A stretch of DNA of 64,000 bases from NCBI RefSeq assembly GCF_024707485.1, contig NZ_CP102602.1, forward strand, positions 1,922,001 to 1,986,000, read 5' to 3'. The stretch's first letter is position 1. Every line of letters starts with the position of its first letter. Of the stretch, positions 37,742-46,107 are shown piece by piece. This DNA comes from Thermococcus thermotolerans. GTDB taxonomy: Archaea; Methanobacteriota_B; Thermococci; Thermococcales; Thermococcaceae. The notes beneath the pieces were generated by a model. The model saw nothing but the letters and a program-made list of their open reading frames with translations, was not told the origin of the DNA and did not search any database. The position numbers and the translations under genes were made by a program.

Positions 37742-39230
37742 ATTCCTTCACCCCCTCGGCGGTGACCTTCATCCTGACGTTCTTCAGCGGCGGCCTGGCC
37801 ACAGGAAGGTCGATGCGGCTCATATCTGAGCCCGTTCTCTGCGAGACCACCACTGCCCCGTTGAAGAGACAGAAGCGCCCCTGGCAGAAGCCCATAGCGA
37901 GGTGTGTTAAGCGCTTGATTATCTGCAGGTCTGTTATCCCGCTCCTGACCACGTCATCAACCTTCTTCAGGGAAACGTCGCAGCCACATATCTGGACATC
38001 CTCAAGGTTGAAGCTCTCGAAGGGTATCCTGTGGACCACCATAGGAATCGGTTCGTACTCCTTCAGCTTTTCTTCGTAAAGGCACGGGTTTGAATCAAAG
38101 CCGAACTCCCTGAGAATGTACGCTCCAACAAGCCTTCCCTCAAGGTAGTTCGCGTAGTGCGGCTTTATGGAAACCGCACTTCCGGCGACGTATATGCCGT
38201 CGCGTATCCTGTGCTGGGAGTCGAGGACGGGTATGTAGTAGCCGCGCTTGAACTTCAGCTTCCCGCCGGCCTGGGTTATCGGGTTGATGTCCGGCCTTCT
38301 CCCGTCGGAGACGATGACAGCGTCAACCTCGTAAACGTGCCCGTTCATGTCGATGAGCCTCTCGACTCTCTCGCCCCCTTCGACGCGCTTTGGATTGGGC
38401 ACTATCACGTACTCAATTCCCCAGCGCTCCAGTTCCGGGACTATGTCCTCGGGCCTGCTGCCGACCACTGCTACTTTCCTTCCCGGGGCGACACCCCAGA
38501 CGTTCATGACCTCAAGGGCGAAATCACGTCTGAAAACACCCGGGAACTCGTTGTTCTCGAAGAGGAGGATGTTGTCAACAGCACCAGTTGCTAAGACCAC
38601 GCGCTTGGCCATCAGCTCGATGAGCTGGTTCTTCCCGGTAACTATCGGCACCAGGAAATACTCGCCCTTGTCGAAGACGCCGAGGGCTATCGTACCTTTG
38701 AACACCCTGACGTTTTCATTGAACTTTCCGGTGAGCTCTTTAACGGCCTTCTTCGGGTCACCGAACCCCTCCCGGGGCAGGCCCTTGAGCCACAGGTCCC
38801 CTCCGAGCCAGCCCTTTTCCTCGATTATTGCCGCGGTTAGGTGCTCCTGAACCTCAAGTACGGCACCTATCCCTGAAGGCCCTCCGCCAATGACTGCAAC
38901 GTCCACGACCAGCCTCTCCACGGGCCTGCCCTCGTCGATCTCCACAGTTTCCTGGAACTCTCCATAGTTCTGGCGCTCTATCCTCATGCCGTCCTTGACC
39001 TTGGTCTTCCTCCCGTTGACGTTCTTGACCCCGTTGAGAACAACCGGAACCGGGCCGAAGGTGAACGCCCCCCTCTTCCTGCCCTCCGTGCTGGTGGTAA
39101 GCCAGTATATCCCGTTGGCCAGGAGGGCAACGGTGAGCTTTTCCCCTTCGTAGGCCTCCAGGGGCTGACCTTCAAAGTAGATCGTAACCCTTCTAGAAGG
39201 GTCTTTCTCGGTCAGGTCGAGCGGTCTCAT
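37731..39230 (-). CDS. L-proline dehydrogenase alpha subunit, PDH1 type, with fused BFD-like domain
   Basis: The 499-residue protein has the same plan as the alpha subunit at 13739 plus a C-terminal fusion. The N-terminal ferredoxin-like domain (1-100) has lost every cluster Cys (GAFTFGPVPVVLNGVKNVN aligns with the Cys-bearing loop of the paralogue). A FAD site (VAVIGGGPSGIGAV) follows, then a nucleotide site (KVAVVGSRPEDI, with the usual GxGxxG altered) and a BFD-type [2Fe-2S] domain near 405-460 (CGCD and CQGRFC). In P. horikoshii PDH1 the alpha subunit binds ATP and FMN sits at the interface. GAGGTGGGAGC precedes the ATG; a TATA box is near 39285. Confidence 0.87.
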   Translation of the reverse strand: MRPLDLTEKDPSRRVTIYFEGQPLEAYEGEKLTVALLANGIYWLTTSTEGRKRGAFTFGPVPVVLNGVKNVNGRKTKVKDGMRIERQNYGEFQETVEIDEGRPVERLVVDVAVIGGGPSGIGAVLEVQEHLTAAIIEEKGWLGGDLWLKGLPREGFGDPKKAVKELTGKFNENVRVFKGTIALGVFDKGEYFLVPIVTGKNQLIELMAKRVVLATGAVDNILLFENNEFPGVFRRDFALEVMNVWGVAPGRKVAVVGSRPEDIVPELERWGIEYVIVPNPKRVEGGERVERLIDMNGHVYEVDAVIVSDGRRPDINPITQAGGKLKFKRGYYIPVLDSQHRIRDGIYVAGSAVSIKPHYANYLEGRLVGAYILREFGFDSNPCLYEEKLKEYEPIPMVVHRIPFESFNLEDVQICGCDVSLKKVDDVVRSGITDLQIIKRLTHLAMGFCQGRFCLFNGAVVVSQRTGSDMSRIDLPVARPPLKNVRMKVTAEGVKEYAE

Positions 39231-39378
39231 GCTCCCACCTCAAAAAACTTTGACGTACGTTCATATGTGAACGGAGATGCTTATAAACGTTAGGTTGGCC
39301 AAAAATGGTTTAAAACCATAGGTTAGTCTTTTAAGACTCGGAATAACGTAAGAAATGGCAGAGAAAAGGGAGAGGGGG
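39231..39378 (-). promoter_or_regulatory. Intergenic promoter region of the PDH1 genes with two hairpins
   Basis: The minus strand carries a TATA box (CGTTTATAAGC, about 39281-39291). Closer to the symporter stop are two short inverted repeats, GGTTT-A-AAACC at 39307-39317 and AGTCTT-TT-AAGACT at 39325-39338, which could be a terminator for putP or operator sites for the PDH1 promoter. Confidence 0.45.
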
Positions 39379-40998
39379 TCAGGCGAGCCCCTTGGCGAGG
39401 ACGAACTCGGCGACGTTCTCAACCTGACTCTTGGCCCTGGTCTCGGTGATGGTCTTCTTGCCGGTTCCCTCGATGGGAACCTTTCTGAATATCTCCTCGT
39501 GGAGCTTGACGACGTCCTCCGGCGGCTTGGTGAGGAGGCTGACGATTATTATGACTACCAGCGTCACGAAGAAGTTGATGAAGAACACCGGTATGCCGTT
39601 GAACCAGCCACCAATTGTTCCAAAGAAGCCCGGAGCGTCCGGGTTGAATGCCCAGCCGTACACCTTGGCCTCAAGCAGAACCTCGCTGATGAGGCCGTAG
39701 GCCATTCCGACTATTGCCCCCTCCTTGGTGGCCCTCTTCCACCAAAGGCTCAGGGTGAGTATTGGACCGAAGCCGACCGCGAGGCCGCCCCAGGCGGTAG
39801 CTACCATCTGGTAGATGACCTTCGGGCCGCTTATGGCGAACCAGAGGCCGACGAGGGCAACACCGGCAACGACGAGCCTCGATATGTTGACCATCTGCTT
39901 CTTCCCGAGCTCCTTGCCGAGAACCTTGTGGTAGAAGTCCCTCGCTATGGCCGAGGAAGCGACGAGGAGCTGTGAATCTGCCGTACTCATGACCGCCGAG
40001 ATTATGCCCGCTATGACGAAGCCCGCAAGCCAGCTCGGCATGAGCTCAACCGCCATGGCGGGGATGACCTTCTCCGGGTCGCTGACCTGCAGTATTCCGG
40101 CCTGATACATGGCGAATCCAAGGAATCCTGCAAAGAACGCTCCCCAGAGGACGAGTATCGTCCATGTGCCGCTGATGAATATGCCCGGCCTCCTAAGCTT
40201 CCTCGGGTCTTCAACGCTCATGTAACGGGTGACTATGTGGGGCTGGCCGAGGTAGCCGACTATCCATGAGGCGTAGCCGATGGCGAAGATTATCGCCGCC
40301 CAGCCGGTTGCTCCGCCGAAGGGGTGGAGCTTCGTTGGGTCAGCTGAGGCTATTATCTCCGTGGCCCTCTCAAAGCCGCCCACCTTTGACAGCGCAAGGA
40401 AGGGGACTATAATCAGCGTCAGCAGCATGAACATTGCCTGAACGACGTCGGTCCACACCACCGCGAAGAATCCACCGGTAATGACGTAGGCCGTCAGTAT
40501 GATGACGGTAATGAGTATTCCCATGTTGTCGCTTATGCCGAAGCCCTCCGCGAAGGTCTTGCCTCCCGCAGTGAACTGGGCGGCCACATAAGCCGTCATG
40601 AAGATAATGATTATCAGGGCGCTCAGTATTCTTATCAGCTTGGTGTCGTCCTTGAGCCTTGCCTCCAGGTAGTCCGGGACGGTTATGGCTCTGAATTTAC
40701 CTGCGTAGATTCTCAGCCTCGGGCCAATGAGGACGTAATCGGCGAGGGTACCGAAGAGACAGCCGATGGCCGCCCAGAAGGCACCGAGGCCGCTCTTAAA
40801 AGCCGCCCCTGGATAGCCGAGCATCAGCCAGCCACTGAAATCGCTGGCCTTGTCTGAGAGGGTGGCCGCTAAAACGTGAACCCTTCTACCTCCGACGAAG
40901 TACTGGTCCTCGGTCTTGGTGTACCTGTTGGCCCACCAGCCGATGTAGGCCAGCAGAGCCAGGTAGACAAGGAAACCGAGGAGTATTCCGGCGTTCAT
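39379..40998 (-). CDS. putP: Sodium/proline symporter (SSF family)
   Basis: The 539-residue protein has about thirteen membrane helices and the SSF N-terminal pattern (TEDQYFVGGR, then DFSGWLMLGYPG), as well as VVWTDVVQA in helix 5, as in PutP. It imports proline (or a related solute) with Na+. It lies directly upstream of the PDH1 alpha and beta genes, so proline is the likely substrate. Its ATG overlaps the stop of a 59-residue membrane protein gene (ATGA). Confidence 0.87.
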   Translation of the reverse strand: MNAGILLGFLVYLALLAYIGWWANRYTKTEDQYFVGGRRVHVLAATLSDKASDFSGWLMLGYPGAAFKSGLGAFWAAIGCLFGTLADYVLIGPRLRIYAGKFRAITVPDYLEARLKDDTKLIRILSALIIIIFMTAYVAAQFTAGGKTFAEGFGISDNMGILITVIILTAYVITGGFFAVVWTDVVQAMFMLLTLIIVPFLALSKVGGFERATEIIASADPTKLHPFGGATGWAAIIFAIGYASWIVGYLGQPHIVTRYMSVEDPRKLRRPGIFISGTWTILVLWGAFFAGFLGFAMYQAGILQVSDPEKVIPAMAVELMPSWLAGFVIAGIISAVMSTADSQLLVASSAIARDFYHKVLGKELGKKQMVNISRLVVAGVALVGLWFAISGPKVIYQMVATAWGGLAVGFGPILTLSLWWKRATKEGAIVGMAYGLISEVLLEAKVYGWAFNPDAPGFFGTIGGWFNGIPVFFINFFVTLVVIIIVSLLTKPPEDVVKLHEEIFRKVPIEGTGKKTITETRAKSQVENVAEFVLAKGLA

Positions 40999-41174
40999 AG
41001 CTTACCCTCCTCCCTAAGCGTTGTCATGAGGTCTTCATCGTAGGCCAGGATTTCGTCGTCTACGTAGTACTCCTTGCCGGTTATTCTGTCCCAGTAGCCG
41101 TAGAGCAACATTGTCAAAATTCCCAAAAGAGTGGGCACCAGCAGAGTTGCCCAGGCCGAACCACTCAAGCCCAT
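40995..41174 (-). CDS. 59-residue single-helix membrane protein, probable symporter accessory subunit
   Basis: Reading the minus strand from the ATG at 41174 gives a 59-residue protein starting MGLSGSAWATLLVPTLLG, with one membrane helix (ATLLVPTLLGILTMLLYGYW) followed by an acidic cytoplasmic tail (EYYVDDEILAYDED). GAGGTGAAGTAAG is a good ribosome site, and the stop overlaps the putP start by four bases, which argues strongly that it is real and coupled to the symporter. Small one-helix accessory proteins are known beside other SSF symporters. Too short for usual ORF cutoffs. Confidence 0.8.
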   Translation of the reverse strand: MGLSGSAWATLLVPTLLGILTMLLYGYWDRITGKEYYVDDEILAYDEDLMTTLREEGKL

Positions 41175-41235
41175 CTTACTTCACCTCGATACATCGGTGT
41201 GAATTAAGGGACATCAGTCCACAGTATAGGTGCAT

Positions 41236-41249
41236 AAAAATATAAACAT
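41236..41249 (-). promoter_or_regulatory. TATA box of the small protein-putP operon
   Basis: ATGTTTATATTTTT on the minus strand would start transcription near 41217, about 40 bases before the small gene. Confidence 0.5.
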
Positions 41250-41352
41250 ATTGGTTTAACAGTTCCCGCTCAGGAACGGGATGTTGGAATATTGTGACAA
41301 ACAAATGATAACAGTTAATAACATATTTGATGAACAATGACAGGGGTGGATT

Positions 41353-41838
41353 ATGAGGGTCATGGTCATGAGGCCGATATTCAAACCGGAGGGCATTTCA
41401 AATCCAGACTTTGTGCTGTATCCCTACCACATATTCCATTTGAGGCTGTTCTACAAGCGACTGGGAAGAAGCGACCGGGTGTTTGATTACTTCGCCTACG
41501 TTGACCTTTACCGCCTCGGGGCGGAGAGGGGCGACGGCTTCATAGACCTCTACGAATGGGACGTGGAAGAGAGGAGCGTCATGGAGCCGCTGGTGGACTA
41601 TGAGGAGGCAAAGATGAAGGCCTTCGAGAGCGCGATAACCTGGGGCAACTCAAGGGTTGTCTCATGGTGGCTCCCCAGGATAGAGATAATCAGGGAGGCT
41701 CAGGCCTACAAGGTCTTCTGGATTTTCGAGAAGAACGGGGAAAAGTTCCTCATGGACAGCCTTGACGGGAAGGAGTTCAGCCTAGAGAAGCTCGTTGGGA
41801 AGGAGGGGAGGAAGTGCAAGGGGGCATGGTGCAGGTAG
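41353..41838 (+). CDS. Uncharacterised 161-residue protein with C-terminal Cys pair
   Basis: The ATG follows GGGGTGGATT. The protein is globular with no membrane segment; aromatic-rich N-terminal half (LYPYHIFHLRLFYKRLG, DYFAYVDLYRLG) and a C terminus ending KCKGAWC. No family was recognised. Codon use resembles the neighbouring core genes, so it is likely a genuine gene. It stands alone, divergent from the putP operon. Confidence 0.6.
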   Translation: MRVMVMRPIFKPEGISNPDFVLYPYHIFHLRLFYKRLGRSDRVFDYFAYVDLYRLGAERGDGFIDLYEWDVEERSVMEPLVDYEEAKMKAFESAITWGNSRVVSWWLPRIEIIREAQAYKVFWIFEKNGEKFLMDSLDGKEFSLEKLVGKEGRKCKGAWCR

Positions 41839-41937
41839 GCGAAAGACGGGGGAGCTCTGTCCTCATCTTCTCAAGAAGAGCGTTGAGGTTGACGTTGGCC
41901 TGCAACGGACACCACCCGGCTTAGTACGGCGTGGGAG

Positions 41938-41955
41938 TATTTAGGGGTTTCGCTT
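41938..41955. repeat. 18-base direct repeat, left copy
   Basis: TATTTAGGGGTTTCGCTT occurs here and again at 42684-42701, flanking the UPF0175-PIN pair on both sides. The similarity extends a few bases further (GTGGGAG versus GTGAGA). Confidence 0.7.
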
Positions 41956-41961
41956 AAGGGG

Positions 41962-42414
41962 CTAATTCTCTCCAGCCGCTCTGAGTATGACCTCGATAAC
42001 GCTATCCGCTATCCTGAAGCCTTTCTCCACAAGTTCACGGAGGAGCGGTTTTACTTCTTCAACAACGCCCCTTTTCTTTGCGAGAAGCAAAATGCCTGCG
42101 GTTCCAATCACGTTAATTCCAAGCTCCTTCGCAATCTTTCTCGCCTTTAGGTCGTCAAGTATCAGAAAATCAGCGCCGAGTTCAAGGGCAAGTGCCATCG
42201 CCTCGGACTCGTCATCCCCGAGGAGTTTTGAGAGGGCGGTAACAAGGGGCCTGTCTCCAGGATGCTTAACCACAACCCACTCCGGAAGAGTTTCCCCAAA
42301 CTCCCTGACAACTGCGGGTGGCACGAAGACCTCTCCAAAAAGTTCGCGGAGGATTTCGAGCTTCCCGATGTTTGACAGCCCTATGAGAGGACTTGTGTTC
42401 GAGACCACGATCAT
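41962..42414 (-). CDS. PIN-domain toxin-like protein (DUF3368/COG2405 type)
   Basis: A 150-residue PIN protein: VVSNTSPLIGLSNIGKLEIL at the N terminus, with Asn in place of the first Asp that most VapC toxins have, as is common in this subfamily; ESEAMALALELGADFLILDD has the other acidic residues. It overlaps the antitoxin gene by four bases. The two probably form a toxin-antitoxin pair inserted between the direct repeats. Confidence 0.8.
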   Translation of the reverse strand: MIVVSNTSPLIGLSNIGKLEILRELFGEVFVPPAVVREFGETLPEWVVVKHPGDRPLVTALSKLLGDDESEAMALALELGADFLILDDLKARKIAKELGINVIGTAGILLLAKKRGVVEEVKPLLRELVEKGFRIADSVIEVILRAAGEN

Positions 42415-42653
42415 TCCATACCCTCAATGAACTTTATGTCCTTCCTTGCCTCCTCCAGCGTGTAGTTTATCGGGACGTCCCGTTTCCTCAGCTCGTAGAG
42501 GAATTCCCTCACGCTAAGGCCGGCGAACTCGGCGGCCTTTCTGAGGCTCAGCTTCCCCTCTCGGTAGAGCTCTATGGCGGCGAGGAGAACCAGTTCCCTC
42601 TCCGGCTTCGGGCCGAGGAAGTCACGGAACGCCTCCGGTGTTACGCTCTCCAT
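42411..42653 (-). CDS. UPF0175-family antitoxin-like protein
   Basis: The 80-residue helical protein has ELVLLAAIELYREGKLSLRKAAEFAGLS, the conserved UPF0175 pattern with a helix-turn-helix, then VREFLYELRKRDVPINY. This family pairs with DUF3368 PIN proteins. The protein starts from GTG or ATG near 42653 with GAGGTTATG upstream. Confidence 0.8.
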   Translation of the reverse strand: MESVTPEAFRDFLGPKPERELVLLAAIELYREGKLSLRKAAEFAGLSVREFLYELRKRDVPINYTLEEARKDIKFIEGME

Positions 42654-42683
42654 AACCTCACCTGAGTTATGTTAGCGGTGAGA

Positions 42684-42701
42684 TATTTAGGGGTTTCGCT
42701 T
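42684..42701. repeat. 18-base direct repeat, right copy
   Basis: Identical to 41938-41955; same orientation. The two bracket 728 bases that contain only the toxin-antitoxin pair. Confidence 0.7.
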
Positions 42702-42922
42702 TCCTGTTGTCCCTGATTCTGGGCATGTTGCCCCTCCCGGAAATGTTTACTTTCAGAATTTGGGCCTTATTTGAGGCAAGGACTATCGGATGAACAACCC
42801 TGTTCAGACCCCCAATGTTACATGGGGCCTCTGTCGTTCGGGCTTCTCTTTTGAGCTTTTTTGTTGGTATTCTTAGCGTTATTTGTAGGCTTTTCTCTGG
42901 GAACTGGGGAGAAAAGAAACCC

Positions 42923-44089
42923 TCATCTCGCGTGAATCTCCACTATGTCTCCGTCCTCCAGAACGTGGTCAGCCCCAACGCGCTGGCCCGGGAACTTGAC
43001 GCTCCTGCCCCAGACGCGCGCATATCGGAAGTTCTTGGCGAAGTCCTTGTGTATCCTTTCCGCTAAATCCATGACGGTCGAGCCCTTCTTCAGCGGCACC
43101 GGCGGGTAGGCCGGTTCCTCGCCAGGGCTCTTGGTGAAGACGCGAATAATCCCCGCCAGCTCGTACAGCTCGTCCTTGAGTTTGTCCAGCTGAATCTTCC
43201 TCTTCGCCGAGACGGGGATTATCTTGAACCTGTCGCCGTAGGCTTCAACGAGCTTCTCGTAGTTCTCCCTGCTCCCGGGGGCGTCGCCCTTGTTGGCTAT
43301 GATTATCGCCCTCCTCCAGACGAGGCTTTCGTCGAGGGCATCCGCGAACTCTTCCAATGTTACCGGCTCCTTGACGGTTATCTCGGCCGAGTGAATCCTC
43401 TCCTCGCGGAGCATCTTCATGACCTCGCTTATGTCGCCCTTGATGTTCTCCTGGCCGTTGATGACGATTCCGCCCATTGCCGTCCTCTTGATCTCCACCC
43501 TCGGGCGGCGCTTGTTGAGCTTTATCCCGGCCCTTTCAAACTCCTTGAGGAGGGTTTCCATCTGCTTGACCGGATCCTGGGAGAGATCTATGACTATAGC
43601 TATCGCGTCGGCGTTCCTTATGACGCTCAGGAGCTGCGGCCCCATGCCCTTTCCGAGGGCTGCGCCCTCGACGAGGCCGGGAACCTCGACGAGCTGAATC
43701 TGGACGTCCTTGTGGTGCATCATCCCGGGAATCGGTTCAACGGTCGTGAACGCGTAGTCCGCAACGTCTATGTCCACGTTTGTTAAAGCCTTCATGAGCG
43801 AGCTTTTGCCGACGTTGGGCAAGCCGGTGAGGACTATCTGTGCCGCGCCTTCCTTCCTTACTGCCATCGAGGGCCCGCCACCGCCTTTGCGCATCTGCCT
43901 CTGCTTCTCAAGCTCCTTCCTCAGCTCGGCGAGCTTCCTCTTTATCTGGAGCCTGAGCTTCTCCGTCCCCTTGTGCTTTGGCACCGTGGCGTACATCTTT
44001 TCGAGGGCGCGTATCTTCTCAGGAATAGTCTTGGCGTTCCTGTACTCCTCCTCCGCTGCAAGGTACTCCGCTGTCACGTTCGTTGGCAT
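42923..44089 (-). CDS. DRG-type GTPase with TGS domain
   Basis: OBG/DRG GTPase of 388 residues; the ATG at 44089 has TAGGAGGGT upstream, and the longer frame to 44293 overlaps the divergent promoter. Residues 1-85 are a helical N-terminal domain with a coiled coil (KHKGTEKLRLQIKRKLAEL). G1 is GLPNVGKSS, the DxxG motif is replaced by VPGLVEG as in this family, G4 is NKGD and the last 80 residues are a TGS domain (HKDFAKNFRYARVWG). Archaeal and eukaryotic DRGs act on ribosomes; the partner Dfrp homologue is not in the window. Confidence 0.92.
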   Translation of the reverse strand: MPTNVTAEYLAAEEEYRNAKTIPEKIRALEKMYATVPKHKGTEKLRLQIKRKLAELRKELEKQRQMRKGGGGPSMAVRKEGAAQIVLTGLPNVGKSSLMKALTNVDIDVADYAFTTVEPIPGMMHHKDVQIQLVEVPGLVEGAALGKGMGPQLLSVIRNADAIAIVIDLSQDPVKQMETLLKEFERAGIKLNKRRPRVEIKRTAMGGIVINGQENIKGDISEVMKMLREERIHSAEITVKEPVTLEEFADALDESLVWRRAIIIANKGDAPGSRENYEKLVEAYGDRFKIIPVSAKRKIQLDKLKDELYELAGIIRVFTKSPGEEPAYPPVPLKKGSTVMDLAERIHKDFAKNFRYARVWGRSVKFPGQRVGADHVLEDGDIVEIHAR

Positions 44090-44207
44090 TGCTGACCCTC
44101 CTAGAAGTTCTGAATTAAGAAGCGGAGGCCTTTTTATAAAAGTATGGTTTCCCAAAATCGGCAGGTTTATAAAACCTTTCGAAAATTTTTTACCTGCGGT
44201 GATGCTC

Positions 44208-44660
44208 ATGCGAACCGGCTTGGACGATATAGACAGGAAGATCCTCTCTATACTCCAGAGAAACAGCAGAACGCCCCTCAGGGAGATATCCAAAGAGGTT
44301 AATCTCGCAGAATCGACCGTCTACGAGAGGATTAAGAAGCTGAAAGAGAAGGGCATAATAAAAAAGTTCACCGTAATACTTGACCCCAACGCCCTCGGCT
44401 TCGGCATTCTGTCGTTCATACTGATAAAAGCGAAAGCGGGGAAGTACTCCCACGTGGCAAGTGAGCTCAAAAAGTATCCGGAGATCGTCGAGATTTTTGA
44501 GACCACCGGGGACTACGACATGCTCGTCAAAATAAGAACCCGGGGTAGCGAGGAGCTCAACGAGTTCCTTGACACGATAGGTGAAATAGAGGGTGTTGAA
44601 GCCACCCACACCATGGTCGTCCTCAAGGTTCATAAGGAGACTACCGAACTTCCCCTCTGA
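44208..44660 (+). CDS. Lrp/AsnC-family transcription regulator
   Basis: The protein has 150 residues from the ATG at 44208 (GCGGTGATGCTC upstream; two codons earlier is another ATG). N-terminal winged helix (LDDIDRKILSILQRNSRTP, then AESTVYERIKKLKEKGII) and a C-terminal RAM ligand-binding domain with GDYDMLVKIR. It probably regulates amino-acid metabolism genes. A TATA box (GTTTATAAAACC) lies near 44164. It is divergent from the DRG gene. Confidence 0.9.
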   Translation: MRTGLDDIDRKILSILQRNSRTPLREISKEVNLAESTVYERIKKLKEKGIIKKFTVILDPNALGFGILSFILIKAKAGKYSHVASELKKYPEIVEIFETTGDYDMLVKIRTRGSEELNEFLDTIGEIEGVEATHTMVVLKVHKETTELPL

Positions 44661-44732
44661 CCATTTATGTCCAAAAAGCCTTATAAGCGTCCATTTCTAT
44701 TTCTCTCTGAACGTTAGCATGGAGGTGTGCTT

Positions 44733-45233
44733 ATGAAGGTGCTGTTTCTGAGCGCGGACGGTTTTGAAGACCTGGAGCTCATATATCCCCTCCACAGAAT
44801 AAAGGAGGAGGGCCACGAGGTCTACGTGGCGAGTTTTGAGAGGGGCAAGATAACGGGCAAGCACGGCTATTCCGTCAGCGTCGACCTGGCCTTCGAGGAG
44901 GTTGACCCGGACGAGTTTGATGCCATTGTTCTGCCCGGCGGGAGGGCGCCGGAGATCGTCAGGCTCAACGAGAAAGCCGTCGAGATAACCAGAAAAATGT
45001 TTGAGGCAGGAAAGCCCGTCGCCAGCATCTGCCACGGGCCGCAGATACTCATCTCCGCCGGAGTGCTGAAGGGCAGGAAGGGGACGAGCACGATAACCAT
45101 CAGGGACGACGTGGTAAATGCGGGCGCTGAATGGGTAAACGAGGAGGTAGTGGTTGACGGCAACTGGGTCAGCTCAAGGCACCCCGGCGACCTCTACGCC
45201 TGGATGAGGGAGTTCGTGAAGCTTCTGAAATGA
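44733..45233 (+). CDS. pfpI: PfpI/DJ-1 family intracellular protease
   Basis: This 166-residue protein has the length of P. furiosus PfpI. The nucleophile elbow is ASICHGPQIL (Cys-His), with Glu near 12 (FEDLEL) and VDGNWVSSRHPGDLYAWMREF at the C terminus. Homologues form hexameric rings and have been described as proteases or as glyoxalase-type deglycases. GGAGGTGTGCTT precedes the ATG at 44733; the frame opens two codons earlier. Confidence 0.92.
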   Translation: MKVLFLSADGFEDLELIYPLHRIKEEGHEVYVASFERGKITGKHGYSVSVDLAFEEVDPDEFDAIVLPGGRAPEIVRLNEKAVEITRKMFEAGKPVASICHGPQILISAGVLKGRKGTSTITIRDDVVNAGAEWVNEEVVVDGNWVSSRHPGDLYAWMREFVKLLK

Positions 45234-45336
45234 TTTCTTCTTTACGGCCATTCTCTCCGGCTATCATTTCTCTTCATAATTCTTGCTTGGCGTAACATTT
45301 ATACGGTGCATGATGAAATTTTCATCGGTGGTACTC

Positions 45337-46068
45337 ATGAGGAGGGGAGCTGGCCTTTTGGGGATATTGGCCGGTACCGTTCTGACCCTTCTTGTCATCG
45401 GTACAGTCGTGACGGCTTTGGCGTTTCGGGGCTACATTCACATCGGATGGGGACCATTCAGGGAGGACGCCGGCCCGGTTAAGGAAATCGGTCGCTTCCA
45501 CGCTGACTCCATAGTGGTTAGAAACCTGATAGGAAGCGTTGAGCTGGTTCCGTCTGAAGTTGAGGGAGTGGTTGTTAAGAGCAACCTGCCGGTAAACGTT
45601 AGCCTTGAAAACGACGTTCTGACCGTTTACTGCCTCGTTGAAGAGAAGAGAAGCGGATTTGGAATCAGTACCCACAACCTCTGCGGGGACTACAGGAACG
45701 GAAAGGTCGTCATAGAGGTGGGGACGGGACTGAGAGATGTGTGGATTCGGGATACCGTTGGAGACGTTTTCATAGGGACAAACGTCACGAAGGCCCTAAT
45801 CGAGGACACCGTCGGGGACCTCAAGGGGGCCGCCCCGGCAGAGTACCGGATTGATGACGTGGTTGGCGACGTTGTGATTCATGCCGGGGGAGACGTTACC
45901 ATAAACAACGTCGTGGGCGACGTTAGAATACACGTGCCCCCTGATTACACCGTCAGCGTTTCCCTCGACGACGTTCTTGGAAGGGTCGAGAAGGCTCACT
46001 CCAGCGGGGGAAGACAAATCACCATCGAGATTTCCGACGTTGTTGGCGACGTCTCCATAGGGCAATGA
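45337..46068 (+). CDS. Membrane-anchored DUF4097-like beta-helix protein
   Basis: A 243-residue protein from the ATG at 45337 (GGTGGTACTC upstream). One N-terminal helix (LGILAGTVLTLLVIGTVV) is followed by an extracytoplasmic domain of repeated strand pairs with recurring DxVGDV turns (DTVGDVFIG, DTVGDLKG, DVVGDVVIH, NVVGDVRIH, DVVGDVSIG): a short beta-solenoid typical of DUF4097/putative adhesin proteins. It begins a cluster with a PspC protein and a small membrane protein. Confidence 0.7.
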   Translation: MRRGAGLLGILAGTVLTLLVIGTVVTALAFRGYIHIGWGPFREDAGPVKEIGRFHADSIVVRNLIGSVELVPSEVEGVVVKSNLPVNVSLENDVLTVYCLVEEKRSGFGISTHNLCGDYRNGKVVIEVGTGLRDVWIRDTVGDVFIGTNVTKALIEDTVGDLKGAAPAEYRIDDVVGDVVIHAGGDVTINNVVGDVRIHVPPDYTVSVSLDDVLGRVEKAHSSGGRQITIEISDVVGDVSIGQ

Positions 46069-46107
46069 TTTTTAAGCCGGCTTCCTTTTTCTTGTGTGGT
46101 GAATAAG

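Noticed and set aside
41839-41937. Possible small gene or RNA after the 161-residue protein
   Set aside because: No ribosome site, frame or stable stem is convincing in this short stretch.
45737-46065. Repeated VGDV-coding units considered as DNA tandem repeats
   Set aside because: The repetition is at protein level in a beta-solenoid; the DNA copies are diverged.
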